A stretch of DNA of 64,000 nt from Leucobacter muris (GCF_004028235.1 NZ_CP035037.1:2666001-2730000); one strand, 5' to 3'; numbered from the stretch's first letter, positions 1-9,025 are shown. Translations and numbers: made by a program. Notes: a model not told the origin generated them from the sequence alone.

Positions 1-323
1 GCCTCAACGGCATGAAGGAGAAGCTCAAGCAGCTCCACTCGAAGCGCGCCGAGCTGGTCGCCCGCGCCAAGACCGCCGAGGCCCAGAACCGCGTCGCCGA
101 CGCCGTCAAGTCGATCGACGTGCTCGACCCCACCAGCGACCTCGGCCGCTTCGAGGAGAAGATCCGCCGCCAGGAGGCCCTCGCCCGCGGCAAGCAGGAG
201 ATCGCCGCCTCGACCCTCGACGCCCAGTTCAACGAGCTCGAGAACTTCGAGGCCGTCACCGAGGTGGAGGCGCGCCTCGCCGCGCTCAAGAGCGGACGCA
301 CCGCGCAGGCGATCGAGCAGTAG
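1..323 (+). CDS. pspA: PspA/IM30 family protein, C-terminal part (partial)
   Basis: The gene is cut by the left window edge, and only about 106 C-terminal residues are visible. They form one charged, Ala/Glu/Lys-rich helix (for example MKEKLKQLHSKRAELVARAK, then EEKIRRQEALARGKQEIAAS) typical of the long coiled coil of PspA/Vipp1 proteins, which assemble on the inner face of the cytoplasmic membrane and protect it under envelope stress. It ends at TAG 321-323. The next gene, another coiled-coil protein, follows after about 190 nt on the same strand and may share its role. The family call rests on the heptad pattern and the KSIDVLD...LGRFEEKIRR segment; the N-terminus cannot be checked. Confidence 0.8.
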   Translation, partial: LNGMKEKLKQLHSKRAELVARAKTAEAQNRVADAVKSIDVLDPTSDLGRFEEKIRRQEALARGKQEIAASTLDAQFNELENFEAVTEVEARLAALKSGRTAQAIEQ

Positions 324-510
324 CCGGCCGGGGCGGGAGGGCGGGCGCGCGGCGCCTCCCTCCCGCCGCCGTTCCGGAGGGCGGTGCGACGGGACCGGGG
401 GGCTGCCCGACCGGTGCCCGGGGCCCGGTCGGGATCGCGGCTCGATCCCGACGTTGCGGTGTGGAGCAGAGAAGCATCGGGGGCGACCCCGTTCGAGGAT
501 CGGAGAGAAC

Positions 511-1818
511 GTGGCTTTCTGGGGGCGCAGGACGCGCGAAGAGCAGGGGCAGCAGGACACGGCGGACACCGAGCTCTCGCGCCGCGCGCGCACCGCGTTC
601 GTCGCGGCCGACGAGCGCATCCGCGCCACCGGCGACGAGCTCGCCTTCGCCGCCGCCGAACTGGGCGACGCGGCCACCGCCGACCTGCGCGCCGGCCTCG
701 AAGCCGTGCGCACGCACCTGACCGAGGCCTTCCAGCTGCACCAGCTCAACCACGACGAGGTGCCCGACACCCCCGAGGAGCTGCGCACCCGCAACGCCCG
801 TATCGTGCAGCTGTGCGACTGGGCCGAGGGGGTGCTCGACGAGCGCACCTCAGCGCTGCAGGAGCGCATCGCCCGCGTGCGGCGGGCGCCCGAGATCCTG
901 CAGCGGGTGCGCGCCGACGTCGCTCGGCTGCGCGAACGGCTGCCCGAGACCGCCACGACCGTCGAACGGCTCGCCGAGCGCTACAGCACCGCAGCGCTGC
1001 AGCGGCTGCGCATGACCACCGGCGAGGTCGAGCAGCTGCTCGACTTCGCGCAGCACTCGGCCGACGTCTCGGAGCGGCGGCGCGCCGCGGGCAAGCCCGA
1101 GGACGCCAACCTGGCGCTCGAGGCGGCCACCGAGACCGTGCGCCGCGCCGAGTCGATCATCGACGAGGTCGACGGATTCGAGATCGAGGCGCTGCGCGCG
1201 CAGACCACGCTCTCCGACGTCATCGCCGACTCGCGCGGCGACCTCGCGGAGGCCCGCCGCGGGTCGCGCACCGGGGCCGTCGACGACGCCGTCAACCGTC
1301 TCGAGGCGGCACTCGCGAGCGTGGCCGCGGGAACGCGCCGCGACCCCTTCGCCGACCTGGCCCTGGTCTCAGAGGCGAACGCCGCGCTCGACGCCGCCCG
1401 TGAGCGCGCCGCCCGACCGATCCCGTCGCGCCAGCACGTGCAGCACGACGTCGACACCGCCGACCGCTCGATCGGCGTCGCCGCCGGCCTGATCAACGGG
1501 CACCGCGGCTGGATCGGCGCCGACGCCCGCACTCGGCTCGCGGAAGCCCAGCGGCTGCGCGCCGAGATCGGCGGCGTGCCCGACTCCGAGGAGACCCGCG
1601 AGCACGTGCAGCAGCTCGCCCGCCGCACCGCCCACCTCGCGAACGAGGCCGTGCAGCTCGCGCAGCGCGACATCGACTCCTCCCGCCCCGACAACGACGA
1701 CTGGGGCTGGGGCAACCGCGGCAGGAACCAGGGCGGGGGCGGCGGGGCCGCCGGGATCCTCGGACCCGTCATCGGCGGGGTGATCCTGGGCGGCCTGCTC
1801 GACGACATCTTCGATTGA
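511..1818 (+). CDS. coiled-coil protein with glycine-rich C-terminus
   Basis: 435 residues from GTG 511, preceded by a GGAGAG ribosome site at 502-507. An in-frame TTG at 454 would add 19 residues without a clear site. The protein opens with VAFWGRRTREEQ and continues as long Arg/Glu/Ala-rich helices to about residue 390. It ends in a W/G-rich stretch (DWGWGNRGRNQGGGGG), a short hydrophobic glycine-zipper-like helix (GPVIGGVILGGLLDDIFD) and the stop. I see no signal peptide or catalytic motif. The tail resembles that of TPM-domain proteins often found next to pspA, but no TPM domain is present here. A membrane- or PspA-associated scaffold is an inference from position and helix content. Confidence 0.7.
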   Translation: MAFWGRRTREEQGQQDTADTELSRRARTAFVAADERIRATGDELAFAAAELGDAATADLRAGLEAVRTHLTEAFQLHQLNHDEVPDTPEELRTRNARIVQLCDWAEGVLDERTSALQERIARVRRAPEILQRVRADVARLRERLPETATTVERLAERYSTAALQRLRMTTGEVEQLLDFAQHSADVSERRRAAGKPEDANLALEAATETVRRAESIIDEVDGFEIEALRAQTTLSDVIADSRGDLAEARRGSRTGAVDDAVNRLEAALASVAAGTRRDPFADLALVSEANAALDAARERAARPIPSRQHVQHDVDTADRSIGVAAGLINGHRGWIGADARTRLAEAQRLRAEIGGVPDSEETREHVQQLARRTAHLANEAVQLAQRDIDSSRPDNDDWGWGNRGRNQGGGGGAAGILGPVIGGVILGGLLDDIFD

Positions 1819-1901
1819 GCCCGCCCCCGGGCAGATGCCCGGCCGCGCCCCACCGCAATGCGCCGTCGGCCGCGAGCGCTCGCGCCCCGCGCCCGGCTCG
1901 T

Positions 1902-2534
1902 TCAGGCGTGGCGGGCGCCGTCGTCCGGGAACACCGTGCCGGTGTCTCCCAGCTGCAGCGCGAGCGCCGTGGCCTGGGCCGCGTCCTCGAGATTGAGGGC
2001 CCGGCGATAGGCCATCTCGACCGTGCCCGCCACGACCGAGCAACCGTGATGGCGCATCACGACGCAGTCGTGATGCCGCAGCTGCTCGGCGGCCGTGTCG
2101 GCGAGCTCGTCGGTGCCGTTGTGGAAGAACGGGGTGACCCCGATGGAACCGAGGTAGTAGGCGTGGTCGAGGGTGAGGCGCCGGATCTCACGGCCCAGGC
2201 TCGCGAGCACGATCGCCGTGCGCGGATGCAGGTGCAGCACGCACTCGACGTCGGGGCGAGCGCGGTAGGCGCGATGGTGCAGCTTCCACTCGCTCGAGGG
2301 CTTCACGCCGTTCACGGCGGCGCCCGTCTCGAGGTCGTCGAGGCCGAGCTCGACGAAGTCGTCCGGGGTGAGACGGTCGAACCACGCGCCGCTCGCCGAC
2401 ACCACGAAGCGGTCGTCGGCGACGCGGGCCGAGAGGTTCCCGGCGCTCGCCAGCACGAGGCCGCGCCGCGAGGCATCGCGCCCCACCTCGATCAGCTCCT
2501 GCACCAGCCGGTCCCGATCACGTTTCGCACTCAT
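1902..2534 (-). CDS. class II aldolase/adducin family protein
   Basis: 210 residues from ATG 2534 (MSAKRDRDRL). A start at 2561 would add nine unlikely residues. The fold is that of fuculose-phosphate/ribulose-phosphate aldolases. Visible motifs are the phosphate-binding GNLSAR (about 32-37), the catalytic-Glu segment SSEWKLH (Glu about 82), and the zinc ligands HLHP (about 101-104) and RHHG (about 161-164). Such enzymes cleave or dehydrate a sugar phosphate to give a C2/C3 aldehyde and DHAP or a similar product. No sugar kinase or isomerase lies nearby, so the substrate is open. Transcription runs toward the coiled-coil gene, so the two are convergent. Confidence 0.85.
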   Translation of the reverse strand: MSAKRDRDRLVQELIEVGRDASRRGLVLASAGNLSARVADDRFVVSASGAWFDRLTPDDFVELGLDDLETGAAVNGVKPSSEWKLHHRAYRARPDVECVLHLHPRTAIVLASLGREIRRLTLDHAYYLGSIGVTPFFHNGTDELADTAAEQLRHHDCVVMRHHGCSVVAGTVEMAYRRALNLEDAAQATALALQLGDTGTVFPDDGARHA

Positions 2535-2643
2535 GCCACCAACCGTACCCCTCCCGCGCACCGCTCCGGCCGACCCCGCGCTGCGCTCCGTGGGCCGCGC
2601 CGTGTGCGGCGCCGCGCCCCGGCATAACGCTGGCGCGTTCTGC

Positions 2644-4203
2644 TCAGGCCGCGCCCGTCAGCTCGCGATGCGTCGAGATCGCCTGCTGATCGGTCAACGA
2701 CGCCACGTAGTCGAGAATCGCCCGCGTGCGCCCCTGACGCCGCAGCCCCGGATCGCTCGTGTCGCCCGACAGCAGCTCGGGCCGGTCGCCGCGCAACTCG
2801 AAGTACGCGGCGACCGCCTCGTCCGCCCACTCCAGCAGACGCCGCGGCGCCCGCCCCGCGTCGACCCGGTCGGAGAGCCACGCGTCGAAGCCCAGCACGA
2901 GATCCTCGACCACGCGGGCCTGCCCGCGCTGCGGCTGACCCAGCTCGGGCCGTTCGAGCACGAAGTGCGCGTGCACGAACTTGAGCACCATCACCTCGTG
3001 CCACGCCTGCTGATCGAGCCGCACGTAGCCGCTGCGCACATGCGGCCGCTCCTCGACCACGATCGAGGTGCGCAGGTGCTCGATCCAGCGCCGTGTGAAG
3101 TCGGAGACCGCGCGCTCGCTGTCGATGCCGCCGTCGTAGGGCACCCCGAGCAGCGCGTCGCCCACCTCGGCGCTCACGCGGTGCACCGCGGCGGTGAACG
3201 CCTCGCGGTCCGCGATCCATGCGTCCTTCAGGGCGAGACGCCGCCACAGCTGCTCGAGCGCGTGGCCGGGCACGCGCAGCGCCCCCGACCCGGCGAGCTC
3301 CTGCGGCGCCATGCGCGCGAAGCGGCCCACGTCGGCGAGCCAGGCCCGGAACTCCCCCGCGACCGCGGCCTGCTGCAGCACCCCCGCGCGGGTGAAGTCG
3401 TCGAGGTCGTGCACAGCGTAGGCGATGTCGTCGGCGAGGTCCATGACGGCGCACTCCACGGTCTGCATCCCCTCGGAGACCCGCGGGAACGCGGCGAGCG
3501 CGCCCTCCATCTCGACCGCGTCGAGCGCGTAGGCCGAGAACTTCTCGGCGCCGTGCACCGCATCGGCCCCCACCCCGCGCGGTCGCTCGGTGACGGGGCG
3601 TTGCGCTGCGGTGACACCGATCCACGACGCCCGCGTCCACGGGTACTTGAGGGTGGCCGCACGGGTGGCGGCGGTGAGGTTGAGTCCCGGGAAGTCGCGC
3701 CCGAGCGTGTCGAGCTGGGTGAGGATGCGGAAGCTCTGCGCATTGCCCTCGAAGCCCTCGAGCAGGCCGAGCCGCTCGCGCGCCACACGATCCAGCACCC
3801 GCTCCCCCAGGTGCCCGAAGGGCGGGTGTCCGAGGTCGTGCGCGTGCGCCGCGGCCTGCGCGACCACCGTGTCGCAGCCGCCGAGCCGAGCCACGATCGC
3901 ACCCGTCGCGTCGTCTTCGCCGCGCACCCCGCTCAGGTGTGCGCGGTGCCGGGCCTCGTGCCCGGCGAGCTGCGCCGCGATGACCCGCGCGACCGCGCTC
4001 ACCTTGAGCGAGTGCGTGAGCCGGTTGTGCATGACGGGTCCCACGCCGGATCGCGGCACGACCTGGGTCACGTCGGAGAGGCGCGCGAAGTAGGAGGAGA
4101 AGCGGATGCGCTCGAGATCGATGCGGTACTCCTGGGCGCCCGCCAGCTCGGGGCTCACGGCGTCGGTGGCGGCGACGGCATCGCCGCCCTGCACCCCGTG
4201 CAC
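2644..4203 (-). CDS. dgt: dGTPase-like dNTP triphosphohydrolase (N-terminus uncertain)
   Basis: An HD-superfamily enzyme that would hydrolyse dNTPs to deoxynucleoside and triphosphate, controlling nucleotide pools. Evidence is the motif MHNRLTHSLKVSAVARVIA followed by the metal-binding AHAHDLGHPPFGHLGE and, later, MDLADDIAYAVHDLDD, the family's third metal site. Translation as drawn starts at GTG 4203, just before a natural-looking linker. However, the frame stays open far upstream with an Ala/Pro-rich composition and no start codon. A neighbouring frame starting at ATG 4418 (MTEESNREARRHVEHVSS) looks like the true N-terminus. A one-base shift near 4300-4325 would join them. The catalytic domain is secure, the start is not. 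Confidence 0.85.
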   Translation of the reverse strand: MHGVQGGDAVAATDAVSPELAGAQEYRIDLERIRFSSYFARLSDVTQVVPRSGVGPVMHNRLTHSLKVSAVARVIAAQLAGHEARHRAHLSGVRGEDDATGAIVARLGGCDTVVAQAAAHAHDLGHPPFGHLGERVLDRVARERLGLLEGFEGNAQSFRILTQLDTLGRDFPGLNLTAATRAATLKYPWTRASWIGVTAAQRPVTERPRGVGADAVHGAEKFSAYALDAVEMEGALAAFPRVSEGMQTVECAVMDLADDIAYAVHDLDDFTRAGVLQQAAVAGEFRAWLADVGRFARMAPQELAGSGALRVPGHALEQLWRRLALKDAWIADREAFTAAVHRVSAEVGDALLGVPYDGGIDSERAVSDFTRRWIEHLRTSIVVEERPHVRSGYVRLDQQAWHEVMVLKFVHAHFVLERPELGQPQRGQARVVEDLVLGFDAWLSDRVDAGRAPRRLLEWADEAVAAYFELRGDRPELLSGDTSDPGLRRQGRTRAILDYVASLTDQQAISTHRELTGAA

Positions 4204-4596
4204 GTCGCTCTCGCTGTCGGGCCTCGCGGGGGCCGCGGATCCCGCCGCTGCGACGGCCTCGAGCGTTCCGGCGGCGGGGCCCGTCCCGGGCGCCCAGGCA
4301 CCCGCCCCGGCCGGGCCCCCGCGTGCTCGCGGGAGCCGTCGTCGATGCCCGCCGAGCGGTGCTGCGACGAGACGTGCTCGACGTGCCGGCGCGCCTCGCG
4401 GTTGCTCTCCTCAGTCATGCACCCCATTCAAGCATCCGCCGTGCGCCGCGCCGCCATCGAGGGGCGCCCGTCGCACGAGCGCACGAGCGCACGCCGAGCG
4501 TACGACGGAACGCCGACGCACGACGGGATGCCGGTCGCTGCGCGGAACGGGCGCCCGCTCTCGACCGAGATCTCCCCCGGTCGCGCCGAGCAGCGG

Positions 4597-4602
4597 TACC
4601 CT
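4597..4602 (+). promoter_or_regulatory. -10 box TACCCT, probably leaderless start
   Basis: TACCCT ends 6 nt before the ATG at 4609 of the hypothetical protein, and no ribosome-binding sequence lies between. That spacing puts the transcription start at or next to the A of ATG. No convincing -35 box is visible. Confidence 0.5.
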
Positions 4603-4608
4603 GATGCC

Positions 4609-5199
4609 ATGACCGCCGCAGCGCGCACCGACTCCGCAGCCGAAGACCGGCCCGGCAACCGCACCCGGGCGGGCAATGTGCCCGCCCTCGAACGGGCGAC
4701 CGGCCGCCCCTGGCACGAGTGGTTGCGCATCTTCGAGGCGGCGGGCGCGAGCGGCCTCGGGCACGCCGGGATCGTCGGCGTCGCCCGGGCCGCGATGCCC
4801 GCCGAGCTGCAGAACCCCGACTGGTGGGCGCAGGGCGCCGCCATCGCCTACGAGCAGCACGCCGGACTGCGCGTGCCCGGGCAGTCGTCGTCGGGCGGCT
4901 TCCGGGTGGGGGCCAGTCGCACGCTCCCCCTCGACCGGGACGCCGCGATCGAGGCCTGGGACGACGCGCACGGCGACCGCGCCGAGCACCTGGGGCACGC
5001 CGCTGGCGAGCCGCGGCGATCCCGCACCGACAAGCGCAGCTTCCTGCGCTTCGATCTCGACGGGGCGGGCCGCGTCGAGGTGGCCGCGACGCCGAAGGGC
5101 GAGAAGACCTCACTGGCTGTGTCGCACGACGGCCTCGCCGACGGCGAGCGCATCGAGGAGTGGCGGGCGCACTGGAAGTCGCTGCTCGCCGAGCTGTAG
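4609..5199 (+). CDS. hypothetical protein, DUF4287-like
   Basis: 196 residues from ATG 4609. An N-terminal segment TGRPWHEWLRIFEAAGASG with NPDWWAQGAAIAYEQHAGLR resembles the DUF4287-type module, in which a W-rich helical bundle precedes a second domain. The C-terminal part (KRSFLRFDLDGAGRVEVAAT, then KTSLAVSHDGLADGERIEEW) looks like an SRPBCC/AHSA1-type beta-helix fold. No enzyme residues can be named. It stands divergent from the dNTPase gene and upstream of a lipid kinase on the same strand, about 170 nt away. Function unknown. Confidence 0.7.
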   Translation: MTAAARTDSAAEDRPGNRTRAGNVPALERATGRPWHEWLRIFEAAGASGLGHAGIVGVARAAMPAELQNPDWWAQGAAIAYEQHAGLRVPGQSSSGGFRVGASRTLPLDRDAAIEAWDDAHGDRAEHLGHAAGEPRRSRTDKRSFLRFDLDGAGRVEVAATPKGEKTSLAVSHDGLADGERIEEWRAHWKSLLAEL

Positions 5200-5372
5200 G
5201 CGCCGAACGGTCGGCGCCGAGCCGCAGGCTCGAGGTCGCGATCCCGACCGCGGCTGCGGATCCCGGTGCCGGGGTCACGAGGACCGAGCATCCGGCGCCG
5301 CAGCCCCACCGAGCAGAGCACACCCGAACACCGCACCCGAACCCCAAACCCCGAACCCCGAGGAGAACACCC

Positions 5373-6350
5373 ATGAGCGAGAAGGTCGGGATCGTCTGGA
5401 ACCCCTCGAAGGTCGAGGGCGAGAAGCTGCGCGCGGCGCTCGACCGCGCCCTCGCGAGCGCCTTCGCGGCGCCGCACGAGCGCCCCGAGTGCCTGTGGTT
5501 CGAGACGACCGAGCAGGATCCGGGCCAGGGAGCCGCGTCGACCGCGCTCGAAGCGGGATGCACGGTCGTGATCGCGGCCGGCGGCGACGGCACGGTGCGC
5601 GCGGTGGCCGAGCGGCTCGGGGAGTCCGGATCGCCGGCGGCCGACCTGGGCGTCGTGCCCCTCGGCACCGGAAACCTGCTCGCCCGCAACCTGGGGGTGC
5701 CGCTCGGCAATCCCCGGGCGGCGTTCGCGCGGGCGCTGACCGGCACCGGATCTCCGCTGGATCTGGGCGAGGTGCGCATCGCGCGCGCCGAGGGCGGCGG
5801 GCGCGAGGTCGTTTCCGAGCGCCACGGCTTCGTGGTGATGGTGGGCTTCGGCATCGACGCGCAGATGATCGTGGAGACCGACGACGAGCTCAAGGCGAAG
5901 ACCGGCTGGCTGGCCTACGTCGAGTCGCTGGGGCGCGCCGCGACGGGCACCGAGGTCGTGGAGCTCTCGCTGCGGCTCGACGACGACGAGCCCGCCGTCG
6001 AGAGCGCCCACACGGTGCTGGTCGCGAACTGCGGCAGCATCCAGGGCGGGATCACGCTGCTGCCCGACGCGCTCCCCGACGACGGCGAACTCGACCTGCT
6101 GGTGCTGCGCGCCGACGACGCCGGCGCGTGGCTCGACACGATGAAGAACATGGTGTGGGACAACGGCCTCAAGCGGCTCATCAGGGGCGGGGGCACGGCC
6201 GAGAGCTCGGGATCCACCGCGCACCTGCGCGCCCGCACGGTGCGCGCCGAACTGCCGCAGCCGCTCGCGTTCGAGGTCGACGGCGACGATGTGGGCGAGG
6301 TGACCGCGTTCGAGGTGCGGATCCTGCCGTCCGCGCTGCGGGTGCGCTGA
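5373..6350 (+). CDS. diacylglycerol/lipid kinase family protein
   Basis: 325 residues from ATG 5373, with GAGGAGA upstream. The DAGK catalytic fold is shown by the nucleotide-binding GGDGTVRAVAE (about 70-80), PLGTGNLLARNLGVPLG (about 97-113), and the later SIQGGITLLPDALPDDGELD segment with its conserved metal/active-site aspartates. Members phosphorylate diacylglycerol, sphingoid bases or undecaprenol-like lipids with ATP, or recycle phosphatidate in Gram-positive bacteria. A second family member lies at 49140-50138 and shares all these motifs. The lipid substrate cannot be read from the sequence. Confidence 0.88.
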   Translation: MSEKVGIVWNPSKVEGEKLRAALDRALASAFAAPHERPECLWFETTEQDPGQGAASTALEAGCTVVIAAGGDGTVRAVAERLGESGSPAADLGVVPLGTGNLLARNLGVPLGNPRAAFARALTGTGSPLDLGEVRIARAEGGGREVVSERHGFVVMVGFGIDAQMIVETDDELKAKTGWLAYVESLGRAATGTEVVELSLRLDDDEPAVESAHTVLVANCGSIQGGITLLPDALPDDGELDLLVLRADDAGAWLDTMKNMVWDNGLKRLIRGGGTAESSGSTAHLRARTVRAELPQPLAFEVDGDDVGEVTAFEVRILPSALRVR

Positions 6351-6473
6351 GCCCGGGCGATCCGCGACTCCCAGCCGGCTCTCCAGCGGTTCCGAGCTTC
6401 CTCATCGGGGCGGCTGCGAGGGTGGGATGCATCCCGCCCATCGCAGATCGTCCGCAGCGCAGAGGAGCAGCCC

Positions 6474-7202
6474 GTGCAGAAGTCCCAGAAGATCCTCATC
6501 GGCGCCGGAGCCGGCGTGCTCGCGCTCGCCGTGGCCGCGGCCGTCGCGGGGCCCATCATCTACCGCGACTTCATCGCCCCTCCCGCCGCCGATGCGCCGA
6601 GCCTCAGCGGCGACTCGAGCATGCTGGAGCCGACCGGCGGACCGCTCGACCCCGCCGCCCTGGTCGGGGAGTGGAGCGTCGCAGACGGTTCGGAGGCGGG
6701 GTACCGCGTCGACGAGGTGCTGAACGGCACCGACGTCACGGTGACCGGGCGCACGAGCGACGTCTCGGGGACGTTCACGGTCGGCGAGGACGGCCTCACC
6801 CTCGAGGCCGCCGAGCTCACGGTCGACGTCGCCTCGATCAGCACCGACAGCCCGCAGCGCGACGCGTACTTCCGCGACAGCGCGCTGCGCGCCTCCAAGC
6901 ACCCGACGGCCACGTTCACCCTCACCGAGCCCGTCACCCTCGACGCGGCCCCCGAGGAGGGCGACGTGGCGCAGGCCACCGCGACCGGCGAGCTCACGAT
7001 CGCCGGGGTCACGCAGCTCGTCACCGCCGAGGTGCAGGTGCGGGGCTCCGCGGGAGTCGACGGCGCGGGCGCCGTGGCCGAGATCGCGGGCAGCATCCCC
7101 ATCGTCTTCGCCGACTTCGGCGTCGAGGCGCCGAGCCTCGGCTTCGTGCAGGTGGAGCCCGAGGGCTTCGTCGAGTTCCAGCTCACCGCCGAGCAGGGGT
7201 GA
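6474..7202 (+). CDS. YceI family protein, membrane-anchored or secreted
   Basis: 242 residues from GTG 6474, with AGAGGAG just upstream. An N-terminal hydrophobic helix (about residues 8-29, ILIGAGAGVLALAVAAAVAG) acts as signal or anchor. The remainder is a YceI-type lipocalin-like barrel: GEWSVADGSEAGYRVDEVLN, VTGRTSDVSGTFTV, then DSALRASKHPTATFTLTEPV and a terminal beta-strand GFVQVEPEGFVEFQLTAEQG. YceI proteins bind isoprenoid or fatty-acid chains in the periplasm or outside the cell. The gene ends in a strong inverted repeat shared with the convergent rimK gene. The ligand is unknown. Confidence 0.88.
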   Translation: MQKSQKILIGAGAGVLALAVAAAVAGPIIYRDFIAPPAADAPSLSGDSSMLEPTGGPLDPAALVGEWSVADGSEAGYRVDEVLNGTDVTVTGRTSDVSGTFTVGEDGLTLEAAELTVDVASISTDSPQRDAYFRDSALRASKHPTATFTLTEPVTLDAAPEEGDVAQATATGELTIAGVTQLVTAEVQVRGSAGVDGAGAVAEIAGSIPIVFADFGVEAPSLGFVQVEPEGFVEFQLTAEQG

Positions 7203-7223
7203 TCGCGCTCCCCCGAGTTCGCC

Positions 7224-7299
7224 GACTCGGCCTATTCGTATCGAGTCGGCCTATGATTTGCGCGAAGAACAGGCCGGCTCGATACGAATAGGTCGACTC
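7224..7299. terminator. long inverted repeat between convergent genes
   Basis: Two 29-nt arms at 7224-7252 and 7271-7299 pair with only three mismatches around an 18-nt loop. The shared core is CCTATTCGTATCGAG. It fills most of the gap between the YceI gene (+) and rimK (-), so it can work as a bidirectional terminator. The arms are longer and less GC-rich than the other terminators in the window and lack a T tract. Confidence 0.65.
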
Positions 7300-7322
7300 G
7301 ATGGAGCGACCCCGCGTGAGCC

Positions 7323-8520
7323 CTATCCGTCCGCGAGATCCTGCGCCGACTTCGGCAGCTTGCGCACGCGGGCGCGCCGCCGGCGGCGCTCGGGGATCAT
7401 CGAGCGCATCTCCTCGAGCCTGCCGAAGCACAGCAGACGGTCCTCGGCCTCGAGCACCACGTGCTTGCGAGGGTTCGGGATCACCTGCACCCCGCGGTGC
7501 AGCGTGAGCACGGTGATGTCGCGATCCCACAGCCCGAGATCTCCGAGCGTCTTGCCGACGTGCTCGGAGCCGTGCATGGTGAGCTCGGCCACGCCGTACC
7601 CGGTGGAGACGCTCAGGCGCTGCCGCACGTCGATCTCGGGGAAGTCGACCTGCCCCCCCCCCGATGTAGTCGATGTTCGCGCCGGCGACGTCGAGGCCGG
7701 TGGCCTGCTCGATGCCCTGCAGACCCGGCGAGGAGTTGACCTCCATCACGAGCGGGCCCTCATCGCCCTCGAGCATGTCGACGCCCGCCACGCGCAGCCC
7801 CATGATCTGGGCGGCGCGCACGGCGACCTGCTCGTAGGCGGGGTCGAGCTGCACGGGCTCGACGGTGCCGCCGCGGTGCACGTTCGAGCGGAACTCGTCC
7901 CCGCTGGCGCGGCGGCGCATGGCGGCGACGACACGATCCCCGACCACGAGCGCGCGCACGTCCCGCCCGCGGCTCTCGGCGACGAAGCGCTGGATGAGCA
8001 CGTTCTGACGAGTGGAGTGGAGCGTCTCGATGATGGCCTCGGCCACCTTCACCTGCGGCGCGAGGATCACGCCGATGCCCTGGGTGCCCTCGAGCAGCTT
8101 GATCACGACGGGCGCGCCGCCCACGCTCTCGATCGCCGCCCGCACGTCGGCGCGGTTGCGCACGAACGCGGTCGCGGGCATGTCGATGTTGTGGCGGGAG
8201 AGGATCTGGATGGCGCGCAGCTTGTCGCGCGCGTTCGAGATGCCGCCCGCGGTGTTCGGGGTGTAGACGTCCATCTGCTCGAACTGGCGCACGACCGCGG
8301 TGCCGAAGTAGGTGATGGAGCTGCCGATGCGGGGCAGGATCGCGTCGTAGTCGCTCAGCTGTTTGCCGCGGTACAGCAGATCGGGCTCGTCGCCGGCGAG
8401 GTCGATGGCGAAGCGCAGCGTGTTGAGCACCCTGGCCGTGTGTCCGCGCTGCTCGGCTGCTGCCTGCAGCCGCTGCGTCGAGTACGCCTGCGGGGCGCGC
8501 GAAAGAATCGCGAGTTTCAC
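7323..8520 (-). pseudogene. rimK: RimK-type alpha-L-glutamate ligase with C-terminal TrkA-C-like domain, frameshifted
   Basis: Starts at GTG 8520 (VKLAILSRAPQAYS). An ATP-grasp ligase that adds glutamate residues to ribosomal protein S6 or a similar acceptor. Visible features are the RimK N-domain (LPRIGSSITYFGTAVVRQFE), ATP-grasp motifs VVIKLLEGTQGIGVIL and ALVVGDRVVAAMRR, and the metal-binding LVMEVNSSPGLQGIE. After NIDYI the frame breaks in a run of ten C (7653-7662). Removing one base restores QVDFPEIDVRQRLS and a further 100 residues up to 7323 that resemble a TrkA-C domain (ITVLTLHRGVQVIPNP, DRLLCFGRLEEMRSMIP). A full-length gene with a homopolymer error is likely. The other reading is a real broken gene. 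Confidence 0.85.
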
Positions 8521-8545
8521 CGTGATTTCCTGCCAAGATAGATGC

Positions 8546-9025
8546 GTGACCGTACCCGACCATTCAAGCACCCTCACGGGCTGGCGTGAATGGGTGTCGC
8601 TGCCGGGCATCGGCGTTCCGTGGGTCAAGGCGAAGGTGGACACCGGCGCGCAGACCTCGGCGCTGCACGCGACGGAGATCGAGGAGTTCGAGCGCGACGG
8701 CGAGTCGTGGGTACGATTCCTGGTGCAGCCGTGGCAGCTCACCGAGGAGGACGCGGTCGCGGTCGAGCTGCCGGTGCACGACCGCCGCACGGTGCGCAGC
8801 TCGTCGGGGCACTCGCAGCTGCGACCGGTGGTGCTGATGGACGTCGGCCTCGCGGGCCGGGTCATCGAGGCCGAGGTGACGCTGACGGATCGCGACGAGA
8901 TGGTGTTCCGCATGCTCATCGGCCGCGAGGCGCTGCGCCGGGGGTTCGTCGTCGACTCGGCCGCGTCGTTCCTGGGCGGCAAGCCGCCGCGGGGCATCCG
9001 GCGCCGCAATCGCGGCCGCGCCTAG
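8546..9025 (+). CDS. retropepsin-like 'ATP-dependent zinc protease' (RimB/PF05618-type)
   Basis: 159 residues from GTG 8546. The hallmark VDTGAQTSALHA matches the Asp-Thr/Ser-Gly active-site turn of retropepsin-like aspartic proteases. SSGHSQLRPVVLMDVGLAGR and MLIGREALRRGFVVDSA complete the small beta-barrel of the family. These proteins often lie next to RimK-type ligases and are thought to process the same peptide tags. Here the start codons of the two genes are divergent and only 25 nt apart, so their promoters must overlap each other or the coding sequences. The name is traditional; zinc or ATP dependence is not visible in the sequence. Confidence 0.8.
   Translation: MTVPDHSSTLTGWREWVSLPGIGVPWVKAKVDTGAQTSALHATEIEEFERDGESWVRFLVQPWQLTEEDAVAVELPVHDRRTVRSSSGHSQLRPVVLMDVGLAGRVIEAEVTLTDRDEMVFRMLIGREALRRGFVVDSAASFLGGKPPRGIRRRNRGRA

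Noticed and set aside
2368..5199. A 943-residue plus-strand frame
   Set aside because: Mostly antisense to the dNTPase with His/Arg-rich composition. Only the end from ATG 4609 has protein character.
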